DNA of 64,000 nucleotides from Actinokineospora terrae (GTDB lineage Bacteria > Actinomycetota > Actinomycetes > Mycobacteriales > Pseudonocardiaceae), in contig NZ_FOGI01000007.1 of the NCBI RefSeq assembly GCF_900111175.1, positions 124,001 to 188,000 on the forward strand. The letters run 5' to 3'. Made by a program: the position numbers and the translations under genes. Below are positions 21,101 through 27,592 of the stretch, one piece after another (within the stretch, counting starts at the first letter, position 1; each line of letters opens with the position of its first letter). The notes beneath the pieces were generated by a model. It was not told where the DNA came from. It was given only the letters and a program-made list of their open reading frames with translations, and ran no database searches.

Positions 21101-21343
21101 AAGCCGGACGCGTGCACCGACGCCAGCTGCGCCTACATCAAGGTGAAGGTGGAGAACTTCCGCGGCAACACCGTCACCTGCTCGTTCACCGCGGACACCG
21201 CGGGCTACCCCTTCGTCAACGAGACCTTCACCCCGGGCGAGGAACGCCAGACCCGCAACTTCTACGGCTCGCCGGGGACCAAGGTGACCGTCACCTGCCG
21301 GTCGTCCGGGTCGCCGACCACCTCCGGGACGATCACGTGGTGA
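15143..21343 (+). CDS. Giant membrane-anchored Ig-like/Fn3 repeat protein
   Basis: A 2066-residue surface protein. It has one N-terminal membrane helix (about 10-32) and then a domain of about 340 residues with short repeated strands that may be a beta-propeller (GGIWVTSDRDG, LAVAPDGTVRAVS). From about residue 395 to 1290 come eight or nine cadherin-like/bacterial Ig repeats that start near PPxAVDD and contain VLxNDxDP. A Cys-containing module lies near 1291, and three Fn3 domains sit at about 1491-1770 (VELAWGTPANNGAPIEGYEV, ITLTWTPARN, VRVSWPPVSANG). The Cys-rich end stops at TTSGTITW with no sortase signal. The start is GTG with AGGGG upstream. By analogy with the fn3 gene of the bifidobacterial PFNA cluster it should be the extracellular sensing or adhesive part of this system. 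Confidence 0.9.
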   Translation: MGFLRRHRTAIASSVVLAIGATALVTYALSSTGYPVRQVDLDDGGIWVTSDRDGLFGRLNKPAGALDAAFYPPGGAQQTYQLDVHQDGSAVAARDSATGRLFPVDVSRAVALPEQGLSIGGDTELAMAGGTLAALEPRTGRVWATRVDTRAGMTNLGTLDPANAPIATVDQDAALAVAPDGTVRAVSKSGKVATIRASQNTFEEADYSNLPHALSSVQVTSVGGDMLVLDTNTGTLVLPDGKDVTIDADETTRLQQPGPGSDAVVIATQKALIAVSIADGRTTLLSDAGRGAPAAPVRLGGCVHAAWAGTPSGYVRACGGDKATPGNLRDESVLAKPVFRVNRGSIVLNDIATGAVWDLSTRKKVDNWSAVKPPPVQNPSDKTKNDKNTDAVKDKPPKAVDDNLGARPGRTTVLHVLDNDSDPAGNILSISAVTAPDNPAVRLAVSPDGQTVQVTMPESAVDTRFKYTIDDGQGLSATASVNVEARTVDENKPPELRAGFKASEWSVPSGGLVSIPAIADWRDFDGDPIVLAGAKVAEGSVTTTPAGFVDFTAPRKPGPQVVEYQVTDGRGEQVVGKETVTVQDPAATTAIAAIAQPDVVRGQVGQPITVRPLENDRPGSDPTDPTARLRLAGDLAAPPGAAVVTDIKTGLVTVTVARPGTVFLEYSAAFGNAPFAKGSIRVDATPAPSAPLPPVAVPDSAVVRAQLPTLVDVLANDVDPSGSLLVVQTAEPVVEDQVKVAIVKGRWLRITALTPTLSPNPQVVRYTVTNGLSGAVTGEVTVTQLGPPPDDTPVPKDDYAVVRAGDSVAIPVLDNDTTPGGSPISLQANVEGAPTRGQLSVTGITDPDTQVGKAYVTGNLVRYVPPATVDTPVKVVVSYVAVNPNGDQAVGQAHVTITPAPTPQVPNQPPAPQVVEARAIAGDTIKIVIPTSGLDPDGDSVSVTGIGSAAGLGRIIAIGATSITYQAYPSSAGTDTFKYLVTDPYGKTSESDIRVAIVPPGDPQPAIAVDDVVTAAPGIRLAIDVMGNDLHAPGDTIQVEPLAERNPNLPKEVSLNRESGLIELTAPDLTGKPLVIVYSITGGFGEPSIATLTVRGQRDYNMPPIAGDTYAEPRPGADTVEVDVLAAAGDVDGSAEDLTITKVFDAHASESGGKITMPVLDQPRTVAYELKDGGGATALGLIHVPASGKGAPYGKPGQSIEVPIDGTKTVSITDFVVDPAAKPVKLTLADRIFASPSIGLQVRNEGEQSLVLTAVPGYNGPAAITFEVTNGPSVTEGQTAYITVPVQIGPDVPILRCPSGTITLIAGGTTIGMDITSVCHVWTAKPGASVDLKYTAKWKAEAEGVDVEGSGSRTIRLTASGAARPGANGVLEVGVDGSPAPATPFAVRVIAAPAPSVSPVAVDGIKAGETAEVNLAQYVRSRLRDPVISVVSVRQVDGMSASSSSSGASVRITPGSESHGSMSFEVTVSDVADTSRNDRKVPGRITLRVLGVPDSPSIPIPGRTTLSKVVELAWGTPANNGAPIEGYEVAWDGGSQNCAASPCSISGLTNGRAYSFTVRARNLVGWSKPSPSSSSSTPDEVPGAVGGLTAAQPRDGGITLTWTPARNEGSEITRHEISWTGGGRMTVPGGATTATPANLDNDTVYTFTVIAVNAHGPGPAATTTAQSAGSPNRPPAPTLTVVQSTDAKRSAVRVSWPPVSANGPGPVTYTVTRTGGGGDKVVCENVRGLSCADDGITNDGTVYTYFLTATNSGPGDGHTSPPSPGAEMEASAKPDAFGPSYKAEATGVDGQAKISFDAPASHGRSNTVTCTWGNGNSCGTWEYPVEGKDNVEYTINGLPNGQQVGITLRTCNGSGAGNDPCNAPATEQVTTYGPMKDLVISTTASEDKVTYRVTVNPNGKPAQVRIQTDKGGGNETLTTQVGPWNHEATLNVGYATTVKITVTVTSQGRPTLTEEATQATGPEPPAPVVTVSKGAACGGANPCSSTKPDACTDASCAYIKVKVENFRGNTVTCSFTADTAGYPFVNETFTPGEERQTRNFYGSPGTKVTVTCRSSGSPTTSGTITW

Positions 21344-21395
21344 CCGCGCCGGGCCAGCACTCGCTCAGGCAGTACACAGAGGACAGGAACGGGCA

Positions 21396-22361
21396 ATGAC
21401 AGCCACACCGGAGCAGGCGCAACTGTTCGCGCAGACCTTCGACCGGTTGGTCGCCAACGTGAGCGTGGCGATCGTCGGCAAGGAGCACACCGTGCGCCTC
21501 GCGCTCACCTGCCTGCTCTCCGAGGGGCACCTCCTGCTGGAGGACTACCCGGGGACCGGCAAGACGATGCTGGCCAAGGCGCTGTCGCGGTCGGTGCAGG
21601 GCACCAACTCGCGCATCCAGTTCACCCCCGACCTGCTGCCCTCCGACGTCACCGGCGTGACGATCTACGACCAGCGCAAGCAGGAGTTCGAGTTCCACCG
21701 CGGCCCGGTGTTCCACTCGATCGTGCTCGCCGACGAGATCAACCGCGCGTCGCCGAAGACCCAGTCGGCGCTGCTGGAGGTCATGGAGGAGGGCAGGGTC
21801 ACCGTCGACGGCGTCGGCCACGAGGTGGGCAAGCCGTTCATGGTGATCGCCACCCAGAACCCGATCGAGCAGGCGGGCACCTACCGGCTGCCCGAGGCGC
21901 AGCTCGACCGGTTCCTGATGAAGACCAGCATCGGCTACCCCGACCACACCGCCACCGTCGCGCTGCTCTCGGCCGCCTCGGTGCGCGACCGGTCGGTCAA
22001 CGTGCAGCCGGTCATCTCGTCGCAGGTCGTGTCCCAGTTGGCCGCGACCGCGGACCGCGTGCACGTTGACGCTGCCGTGCTGTCTTACGTCACCCGCATC
22101 GCCGAGGCGTCCCGCGAGCACGAGCACGTGCGCCTGGGTGTCTCCGTCCGCGGCTGCCTCGCCTACGTGCGGTGCGCCAAGACGTGGGCGATGACCAAGG
22201 GCCGCAACTTCGTCACCCCCGAGGACGTCAAGGAGCTGGCGCTGCCGGTGCTCGGGCACCGCGTGCTGCTCAACGCCCAGGCCCAGTTCGACGGCGTCTC
22301 GGTGACCGACGTGGTCGAGAAGCTGCTCGCCGACGTCGCACCGCCCGTCGCCAGGGGTTAG
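21396..22361 (+). CDS. MoxR-type AAA+ ATPase
   Basis: A 321-residue AAA+ ATPase of the MoxR family, which act as chaperones that activate partner protein complexes, often with VWA or DUF58 proteins. Walker A is DYPGTGKTM, Walker B IVLADEINRASP, sensor 1 is ATQNPIEQAGTY, and sensor 2 lies in the SVRGCLAY stretch. The length is typical. The start ATG follows the giant Ig/Fn3 gene by 52 bp. DUF58 begins 3 bp after its stop, so MoxR and DUF58 are in one transcript, the standard MoxR-DUF58-transglutaminase order. Confidence 0.95.
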   Translation: MTATPEQAQLFAQTFDRLVANVSVAIVGKEHTVRLALTCLLSEGHLLLEDYPGTGKTMLAKALSRSVQGTNSRIQFTPDLLPSDVTGVTIYDQRKQEFEFHRGPVFHSIVLADEINRASPKTQSALLEVMEEGRVTVDGVGHEVGKPFMVIATQNPIEQAGTYRLPEAQLDRFLMKTSIGYPDHTATVALLSAASVRDRSVNVQPVISSQVVSQLAATADRVHVDAAVLSYVTRIAEASREHEHVRLGVSVRGCLAYVRCAKTWAMTKGRNFVTPEDVKELALPVLGHRVLLNAQAQFDGVSVTDVVEKLLADVAPPVARG

Positions 22362-22364
22362 GCC

Positions 22365-23549
22365 GTGGACGGCCTGGCGGAGGCGCTCCGCGCGGTGACG
22401 CCCATGGGCGTGGTGGTCGCCGTCTGCTCGGTCCTGTCCTGGATCGCGGGCGGTGTGCTCGGCTGGACCGAGCTGGTCGTCGCCGGGGTGGCCGGGGTGC
22501 TGGTGTTCCTGGCCTGCCTGAGCTGGGCGGTCGGCCGCAACCTGCTCGCCGTGCGGTTCACCCTGGACAAGGAGCGCGTGGTCCGGGGCAAGCCCGCGAC
22601 CTGCGTGGTCGAGGTGGCGGGCAAGCGCGCGGGTGGTCGCCTGCTGGCGATGGAGCTCGAGCTCTCGGTGGACGACGAGGTGCACGTGGTCGAGGTCCCC
22701 GGGCTGGTGTCCGGGCAGGTGCACAGCGAGTTCTTCCCGATCCCGACCGAGCGGCGCGGCGTCGTCGCGGTCGGCCCCGCGGTGACCGTGCGCGGCGACC
22801 CGCTCGGCGTGCTGCGCCGCGCGGTGGAGTGGGGCGGCACCCGCGAGCTGTTCGTGCACCCGGTGACCGTCGCGCTCGGCCCGCTCGGCGCGGGCATGCT
22901 GCGCGACCTGGAGGGCTACACCACCACCGACCTGTCCACCAGCGACCTGGCCTTCCACACCCTGCGCGAGTTCGCCCCCGGCGACGACCGCAGGCACATC
23001 CACTGGCGCTCCTCGGCCAAGCTGGCCTCGTCGGGGTCCGAGGGCAAGTTCCTGGTCCGCCAGTACCTCGACACCCGCCGGGCGCGCCTGGTGATCGCGG
23101 TCGACGGCGACCGCTCCGCCTACGCCTCCGACGACGACTTCGAGACCGCGATCTCCGCCGCGGGGTCGCTGGCGCTGCGCGCGATCGAGGACGAGATCGA
23201 CCTGACCCTGTTCGCCGCGGGCCACGTCGTGCACGATGCCACCGCGCAGTCCGCGCTGGACAACCTGGCCAGGGTCAAGCCGGTCACCATGGGCCTGGAC
23301 GACCTGACCACGCGCGCCGCCCGGCTCGCCCCCGACGCCACGGTGGTCGTGGTGGTCGCCGGTGGCGCGCGCACCTTCCCCGAGCTGCTGCGCGCCTGCG
23401 GCCAGTTCCCCTCGGACATCCGCCGCGCCGCGATCACCGTGTCGGCGGCCGGGACCGCGGGGATCGCCGAGAACGTGGGGCTCACCGTCGCCACCGTGCG
23501 CGACCTGGACGATCTGCGGGCCGTGCTCGCTGGAGGGCCGCTGGCATGA
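22365..23549 (+). CDS. DUF58 membrane protein, MoxR partner
   Basis: A 394-residue protein. Two hydrophobic helices at about residues 12-60 precede a beta-sandwich-like stretch and then the DUF58 core with its signature LREFAPGDDRRHIHWRSSAKL around residue 200. A VWA-like fold follows (LVIAVDGDRS). DUF58 proteins are paired with MoxR ATPases throughout bacteria, and their biochemical role is unresolved. The start is GTG three bases after the moxR stop. The stop overlaps the ATG of the next gene as ATGA, so the three genes are translationally linked. Confidence 0.92.
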   Translation: MDGLAEALRAVTPMGVVVAVCSVLSWIAGGVLGWTELVVAGVAGVLVFLACLSWAVGRNLLAVRFTLDKERVVRGKPATCVVEVAGKRAGGRLLAMELELSVDDEVHVVEVPGLVSGQVHSEFFPIPTERRGVVAVGPAVTVRGDPLGVLRRAVEWGGTRELFVHPVTVALGPLGAGMLRDLEGYTTTDLSTSDLAFHTLREFAPGDDRRHIHWRSSAKLASSGSEGKFLVRQYLDTRRARLVIAVDGDRSAYASDDDFETAISAAGSLALRAIEDEIDLTLFAAGHVVHDATAQSALDNLARVKPVTMGLDDLTTRAARLAPDATVVVVVAGGARTFPELLRACGQFPSDIRRAAITVSAAGTAGIAENVGLTVATVRDLDDLRAVLAGGPLA

Positions 23550-25825
23550 CCAGTCCGACTGCTTCCCGGCCGTCCCTGGTGCCGACCAGGGCGGACCTCG
23601 CCGACGCCAGCTACCTGGTGCTGCTGTTCACCGTGGCGCTGGTCGGGTTCACCACCAGCTACACCGGCTGGTCGTTCCTGTGGACCGGTCTCGCGGGCCT
23701 CGGCCTCGGCCTGCTGGTCGGGCATGTGGCCAACGTGCTCAGGCAGCCGCTGATCACCGTGATCGCGCTGACCGTCGCGGTGTTCTTCCTGCTCGGCGGG
23801 GCCGTGGTGATGCGCGAGCGCGCGGTCGCCGGGTTCCTGCCCGGCCCCGACGCGCTCGGCGGCCTCGCCCGCTCCAGTGTGGACAGTTGGAAGCAGCTGC
23901 TGACCACCCTGCCGCCGGTCGACAGCGGCGCGCTGCTGATCATCCCGTACATCCTCGGCCTGCTCTGCGGCGCGGGCGGGTTCACCCTGGCCAGGCGGGT
24001 GCGCGTCAGCGCGGCCCCGGTCGTGGCGCCCGCACTGGTGATGATCGCGGTCATCCTGCTCGGCACGACGACACCGGTGCTGCCGACCGTGCTCGGCGGG
24101 CTGTTCGCCGCGATCACCCTCGGCTGGATCTCGGTGCGCGCCAGGCGCAGGCGCCGCCAGTTGCGCGACGGCGCGCGGCGGGCGACCAGGGTCATGTCGG
24201 CCGCCGTGCTGGTCGGCGCCATCGCGGCGATCACCGTGCTGGCCGGGCCGATCCTGCCCGGCGCCGGTGGCGACCGGACCGTGCTGCGGGAGTACATCAC
24301 CCCGCCGTTCGACCTCAACGCCTACGCCAGCCCGCTGGTCGGGTTCCGCAAGTACACCAAGGACGCCAACCAGCTCCACGACCAGACGCTGTTCACCGTC
24401 ACCGGCCTGCCCGAGGGCGGCCTGGTGCGCATCGCCACCCTCGACGACTACACCGGCACGGTGTGGGGCGCCGGTGGCGGCAGCGCGGAAACCGTGCCCG
24501 GCCAACCGAAGTACGGGTTCCAGCGGGTCGGCTCGCGCATCCCGTCCGCCGCCTCCGGCGCCAAGAGCACCGTCGAGGTCGAGATCGGCGCCGCGTACGC
24601 GACCGCCGACGACGTGAACGCCTGGCTGCCCACCCCCGGTGAGCCGACCGCGATCCGCTTCGCCGGGGACACCGCGGCCGGTCACGCGGACAGCTTCCGC
24701 TACAACCTGGCCACCACCTCCGGCATCGTCGCCGACCGGCTGCGCACCGGCGACAAGTACACGGTGGACACCATCGTCGACGCCGTCGAGGTGCCCACCG
24801 ACCCGCAGCCCTTCGGCCGCCCCGCGCTCGAGCAGTCGGCGTACCAGTTCGTCTCGGCCAAGACCGGCACCTGGGCTGGCGGGGCCACCGACCTCGGCGG
24901 CAAGCTCAAGGCGGTCGCGGGGTACCTGCGCGACAACGGCGCCTACAGCGACGGCGGCCCGGGGGAGACCGAGTACCTGCCCGGCCACAGCGTCGGCAGG
25001 CTCACCAGCTTCCTCAACGCCCAGCGCCCGGTCGGCGACGACGAGCAGTACGCGGCCGTCTTCGCGCTCGTGGCCAACCAGCTCGGCATGCCCGCCAGGG
25101 TCGTGCTCGGGGCCAAGCCGGGTGCCGGTGGCGTCGTGCGCGGCGAGCACGTGCAGGTCTGGGTCGAACTGCACCTCACCGACGGCAGGTGGGCGCGGGT
25201 GATGAACACCGAGTTCATGCCCGACCGGTCGAAGAAGCCGGACAAGGTGCCGCCGCAGCAGTTCGAGAACACCGAGGCCTCGATCGTGCCGCCGCCGAAC
25301 ACGGTGCACCCGCCCAGCTCGCTCACCGACGCCAGCCGGGTCGACCCGAACGTCGGGCGCTCCGCCTCGGCCAAGGACGGCGACGGCTGGGAGATCCCCG
25401 GCTACCTGCTGACCATCCTCACCTGGGCCGGTCCGCCGATCGCGCTGGTCGCGCTGGTCTGCACGGTGATCATCGGCGGCAAGGCGCTGCGCAGGCGCAG
25501 GCGCCGCCGGTTGGGCGAACCGGCCACCAGGGTCGCCTCCGGCTGGCAGGAGATCATGGACCGGGCCCGCGACCTCGGCACCGCCGTCCCGGTCGGGCTG
25601 ACCCGCCCGGAGCAGGCGACGGTCCTCGGGGACGCCGCCGTGCTGCGGTTGGCGCGGGCGGCGGACGCGACGGTGTTCGGGCCCATCGACCCGAACGACG
25701 CGGCGGCGACCCGGTTCTGGGCGTCGGTGGACGAGGCCCGCAAGCAGCTCGGCGCGGGCGTCGGCAGGCTCCGCAGGCTCAAGGCGGCGCTGAACCTGAG
25801 CACCCTGCGGGTGCGCGGCTCCTAG
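23546..25825 (+). CDS. TgpA-like transglutaminase-fold membrane protein, catalytic residues replaced
   Basis: A 759-residue protein with the TgpA layout: five or six membrane helices in the first 240 residues, a large exterior domain with a transglutaminase core at about 480-570, one more helix (about 625-650) and a cytoplasmic tail of about 105 residues. The core reads VGDDEQYAAVFALVANQLGM where active enzymes have a Cys two residues after the Gly. The residue there is Asp499; the His of the HAW motif appears as Gln537 and the Asp of the DPT motif as Asn554. So it is probably not a working transglutaminase or protease. It may bind peptides or scaffold the envelope complex. It begins at ATGA overlapping DUF58 and is the last gene of the cluster. 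Confidence 0.9.
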   Translation: MTSPTASRPSLVPTRADLADASYLVLLFTVALVGFTTSYTGWSFLWTGLAGLGLGLLVGHVANVLRQPLITVIALTVAVFFLLGGAVVMRERAVAGFLPGPDALGGLARSSVDSWKQLLTTLPPVDSGALLIIPYILGLLCGAGGFTLARRVRVSAAPVVAPALVMIAVILLGTTTPVLPTVLGGLFAAITLGWISVRARRRRRQLRDGARRATRVMSAAVLVGAIAAITVLAGPILPGAGGDRTVLREYITPPFDLNAYASPLVGFRKYTKDANQLHDQTLFTVTGLPEGGLVRIATLDDYTGTVWGAGGGSAETVPGQPKYGFQRVGSRIPSAASGAKSTVEVEIGAAYATADDVNAWLPTPGEPTAIRFAGDTAAGHADSFRYNLATTSGIVADRLRTGDKYTVDTIVDAVEVPTDPQPFGRPALEQSAYQFVSAKTGTWAGGATDLGGKLKAVAGYLRDNGAYSDGGPGETEYLPGHSVGRLTSFLNAQRPVGDDEQYAAVFALVANQLGMPARVVLGAKPGAGGVVRGEHVQVWVELHLTDGRWARVMNTEFMPDRSKKPDKVPPQQFENTEASIVPPPNTVHPPSSLTDASRVDPNVGRSASAKDGDGWEIPGYLLTILTWAGPPIALVALVCTVIIGGKALRRRRRRRLGEPATRVASGWQEIMDRARDLGTAVPVGLTRPEQATVLGDAAVLRLARAADATVFGPIDPNDAAATRFWASVDEARKQLGAGVGRLRRLKAALNLSTLRVRGS

Positions 25826-25870
25826 CGATCCATCCACAGCCGGGGGCGGCTTTCCACAGGCCGGGCGGTC

Positions 25871-25894
25871 AGTCATCCCCAGCTGGGGATGACT
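25871..25894. terminator. Perfect 24-bp palindrome after the TgpA-like gene
   Basis: AGTCATCCCC-AGCT-GGGGATGACT is fully self-complementary. It lies 46 bp past the last gene of the envelope cluster and before the iron-regulated promoter. A factor-independent terminator is the simplest reading, although no T-run follows. An operator is possible. CCACAG-containing words lie on both sides (25835, 25853, 25938). Confidence 0.5.
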
Positions 25895-25979
25895 CTGTGT
25901 ACAGATCGACTTCGGATGGCGGCTTGACAGCGCCGTCCCCACAGGCAATAACCCCGCGCCCGAGGGGCAGGGCTTACAC

Positions 25980-25998
25980 TTAGGTAAGCCTTACCTAT
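25980..25998 (+). promoter_or_regulatory. IdeR/DtxR iron box 1
   Basis: TTAGGTAAGCCTTACCTAT matches 15 of 19 positions of the IdeR consensus and is a near-perfect dyad. It sits 11 bp upstream of the GTG of the salicylate-synthase-like gene, so iron-loaded IdeR would block its promoter. TTGACA lies further upstream at 25924. Confidence 0.85.
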
Positions 25999-26009
25999 CG
26001 GGGGAGACC

Positions 26010-26552
26010 GTGCGCACCTGCCCGACCACGCCCGCGGAGTTGATCTCCGCTGCCCAGGCGGACTACTTCTTCCTGGCCACGCCGCAGCGCTGGTGGTTCA
26101 CCACCGGGCGGATCGCCCAGGTGACCGTCGACCGCGACGCCGTCCACCTGTGCAGCGCGGCGGGCGCGGACGTCGAGCCGTGGGTCGACCCGCTGCGGCA
26201 GGTGCTCGACCTGCTGCACGCCGTCGCCGGGTCCGGCTGGCGGGCCTTCGGCTGGGCGGAGCCGGAGCTGTGGCACGCGCTGGCCGGTCGACCCGACCTC
26301 GTCGGCGGCGACCACCCGCTGTTGCACCTGGTCATCCCGGCCGACATGGCCGACATCACACCGTCACGTTCCGTCGCGGCGGCGAGCCCGGTCGCCGCCT
26401 TCCGCGTGGGCGCCACCGAGTGGGTCGTGCCCGACGGTCACCACGTATCGACCGGGTTCCCCAGCTTCCCCAGCCTCGTCGGTGAGCGCTCCGCCGCCGT
26501 TCTCACCCTTGACTCTCGAACCGAGCTGGCCGACGTGATAAGGATAGGCTAA
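26010..26552 (+). CDS. Stand-alone N-terminal domain of a salicylate-synthase-like protein
   Basis: A 180-residue protein. The order DYFFLATPQRWWFTTG, an alternating beta stretch, EPWVDPLRQVLDLL, GWRAFGWAEPEL and HPLLHLVIP resembles the N-terminal part of chorismate-using salicylate synthases such as MbtI (W-A-G, then AFGWVAFE). The large chorismate-binding C-terminal domain with its catalytic Lys, Glu and metal sites is absent. The last 55 residues do not look like it either. It therefore cannot make salicylate by itself. The start is GTG with GGGGAG just upstream. An IdeR box precedes it and a second one overlaps its stop codon. It could be a remnant of a phenolate siderophore pathway or a repurposed domain. 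The assignment is by motif memory, not by a search. Confidence 0.55.
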   Translation: MRTCPTTPAELISAAQADYFFLATPQRWWFTTGRIAQVTVDRDAVHLCSAAGADVEPWVDPLRQVLDLLHAVAGSGWRAFGWAEPELWHALAGRPDLVGGDHPLLHLVIPADMADITPSRSVAAASPVAAFRVGATEWVVPDGHHVSTGFPSFPSLVGERSAAVLTLDSRTELADVIRIG

Positions 26553-26557
26553 GCAAA
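26539..26557 (+). promoter_or_regulatory. IdeR/DtxR iron box 2 (weaker)
   Basis: TAAGGATAGGCTAAGCAAA matches 14 of 19 consensus positions, with a perfect core TAGGCTAA. It overlaps the stop of the preceding ORF and lies 22 bp upstream of the formyltransferase ATG. Confidence 0.65.
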
Positions 26558-26579
26558 GTTCAGCGGAGGTGGATGATCC

Positions 26580-27527
26580 ATGCGGGTCGTGATGTTCGGT
26601 TTCCAGACCTGGGGTCACCGCACCCTCGAGGCGCTGCTCGCCTCCAGCCACGAGGTGGTCGCGGTGGTCACGCACCCACCGGGCGAGGGCGTCTACGAGA
26701 AGGTCTGGAGCGACTCGGTCGCCGAGTTGGCCGAGGCCAACGGGGTCGAGGTCATCGTCCGCGAGCGGCCGGACGACGACGAGCTGTTCGAGCGGCTCAC
26801 CGAGCTGGACCCGGACGTGATCGTCGCGACCAACTGGCGCACGTGGATCCCGCCGCGGATCTTCGGCCTGCCCAAGCGCGGCACGCTCAACGTGCACGAC
26901 TCGCTGCTGCCCGCCTACGCGGGCTTCTCGCCGCTGATCTGGGCGATGATCAACGACGAGCCCGAGGTCGGCGTCACCGCGCACATGATGGACGACACCC
27001 TCGACGCGGGCCCGATCGTGTTGCAGCGCGCGGTGCCGGTCGGCCCGAGGGACACCTCGGCCGACCTGTTCGCCAAGACCCTGGCGCTGTTCGGCCCGAT
27101 CACCGTCGACGGCCTCGCCGAGATCGAGTCCGGCCGCACCGACTTCGTCGTGCAGGACCGGTCCAAGGCGAGCTTCTTCCACAAGCGCGCCGAGGAGGAC
27201 CTGCGGGTCGACTGGACCTGGTCGGCCGAGGAGCTCGACCGGCTGGTGCGCGCCCAGTCCGCGCCGTACCCGAGCGCGTTCTGCTTCCACCGCGGCAAGC
27301 GGCTGGAGATCGTCGCCGCGCAGGTGTCGACGGCCAGGTACGGCGGCACGCCCGGTCGCGTCTTCTACCGCGAGGGCGACGGCGTGGCGATCGTGGCGGG
27401 CCCCGAGGCGCGCCGCGGCCGCAACCACGCGCTGCTGGTCACCCGGGTGCGCACCGAGGACGGCACCGAACTGGCCGCGCACGACTACTTCAAGCACATG
27501 GGTGGATACCTCACCTCGCGACCCTGA
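26580..27527 (+). CDS. Formyltransferase of the hydroxyornithine (siderophore) type
   Basis: A 315-residue member of the methionyl-tRNA formyltransferase fold, which moves a formyl group from N10-formyltetrahydrofolate. The catalytic set is present: Asn-x-His in LNVHDSLLP near residue 107, and the Asp in GVTAHMMDDTLDAGPI. A C-terminal OB-like domain follows. A housekeeping Fmt is normally next to def, which lies elsewhere in this window without it. Here the partner is an ornithine N-monooxygenase gene 1 kb downstream and iron boxes lie on both sides, so the likely substrate is N5-hydroxyornithine, as in coelichelin-type hydroxamate siderophores. GGAGG sits 7-11 bases before the ATG. Confidence 0.85.
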   Translation: MRVVMFGFQTWGHRTLEALLASSHEVVAVVTHPPGEGVYEKVWSDSVAELAEANGVEVIVRERPDDDELFERLTELDPDVIVATNWRTWIPPRIFGLPKRGTLNVHDSLLPAYAGFSPLIWAMINDEPEVGVTAHMMDDTLDAGPIVLQRAVPVGPRDTSADLFAKTLALFGPITVDGLAEIESGRTDFVVQDRSKASFFHKRAEEDLRVDWTWSAEELDRLVRAQSAPYPSAFCFHRGKRLEIVAAQVSTARYGGTPGRVFYREGDGVAIVAGPEARRGRNHALLVTRVRTEDGTELAAHDYFKHMGGYLTSRP

Positions 27528-27529
27528 GC

Positions 27530-27560
27530 CCACCGGCGGCCACCGGTACCCCGCCGGTGG
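27530..27560 (+). terminator. Hairpin between formyltransferase and the NRPS-like remnant
   Basis: CCACCGGCGG and CCGCCGGTGG form a perfect 10-bp stem around an 11-base loop, starting two bases after the formyltransferase stop codon. No T-run follows. It could end or attenuate the transcript before the next ORF. Confidence 0.4.
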
Positions 27561-27592
27561 CCGCTCCACCGTCGAGGGAGTTGGCCCACACC

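Noticed and set aside
23120..25948. A 942-codon minus-strand open frame opposite DUF58 and TgpA
   Set aside because: It is a mirror of well-supported genes, without motifs.
26580..27527. The housekeeping methionyl-tRNA formyltransferase
   Set aside because: It lies between iron boxes and an ornithine monooxygenase, away from def. A siderophore formyltransferase fits better.
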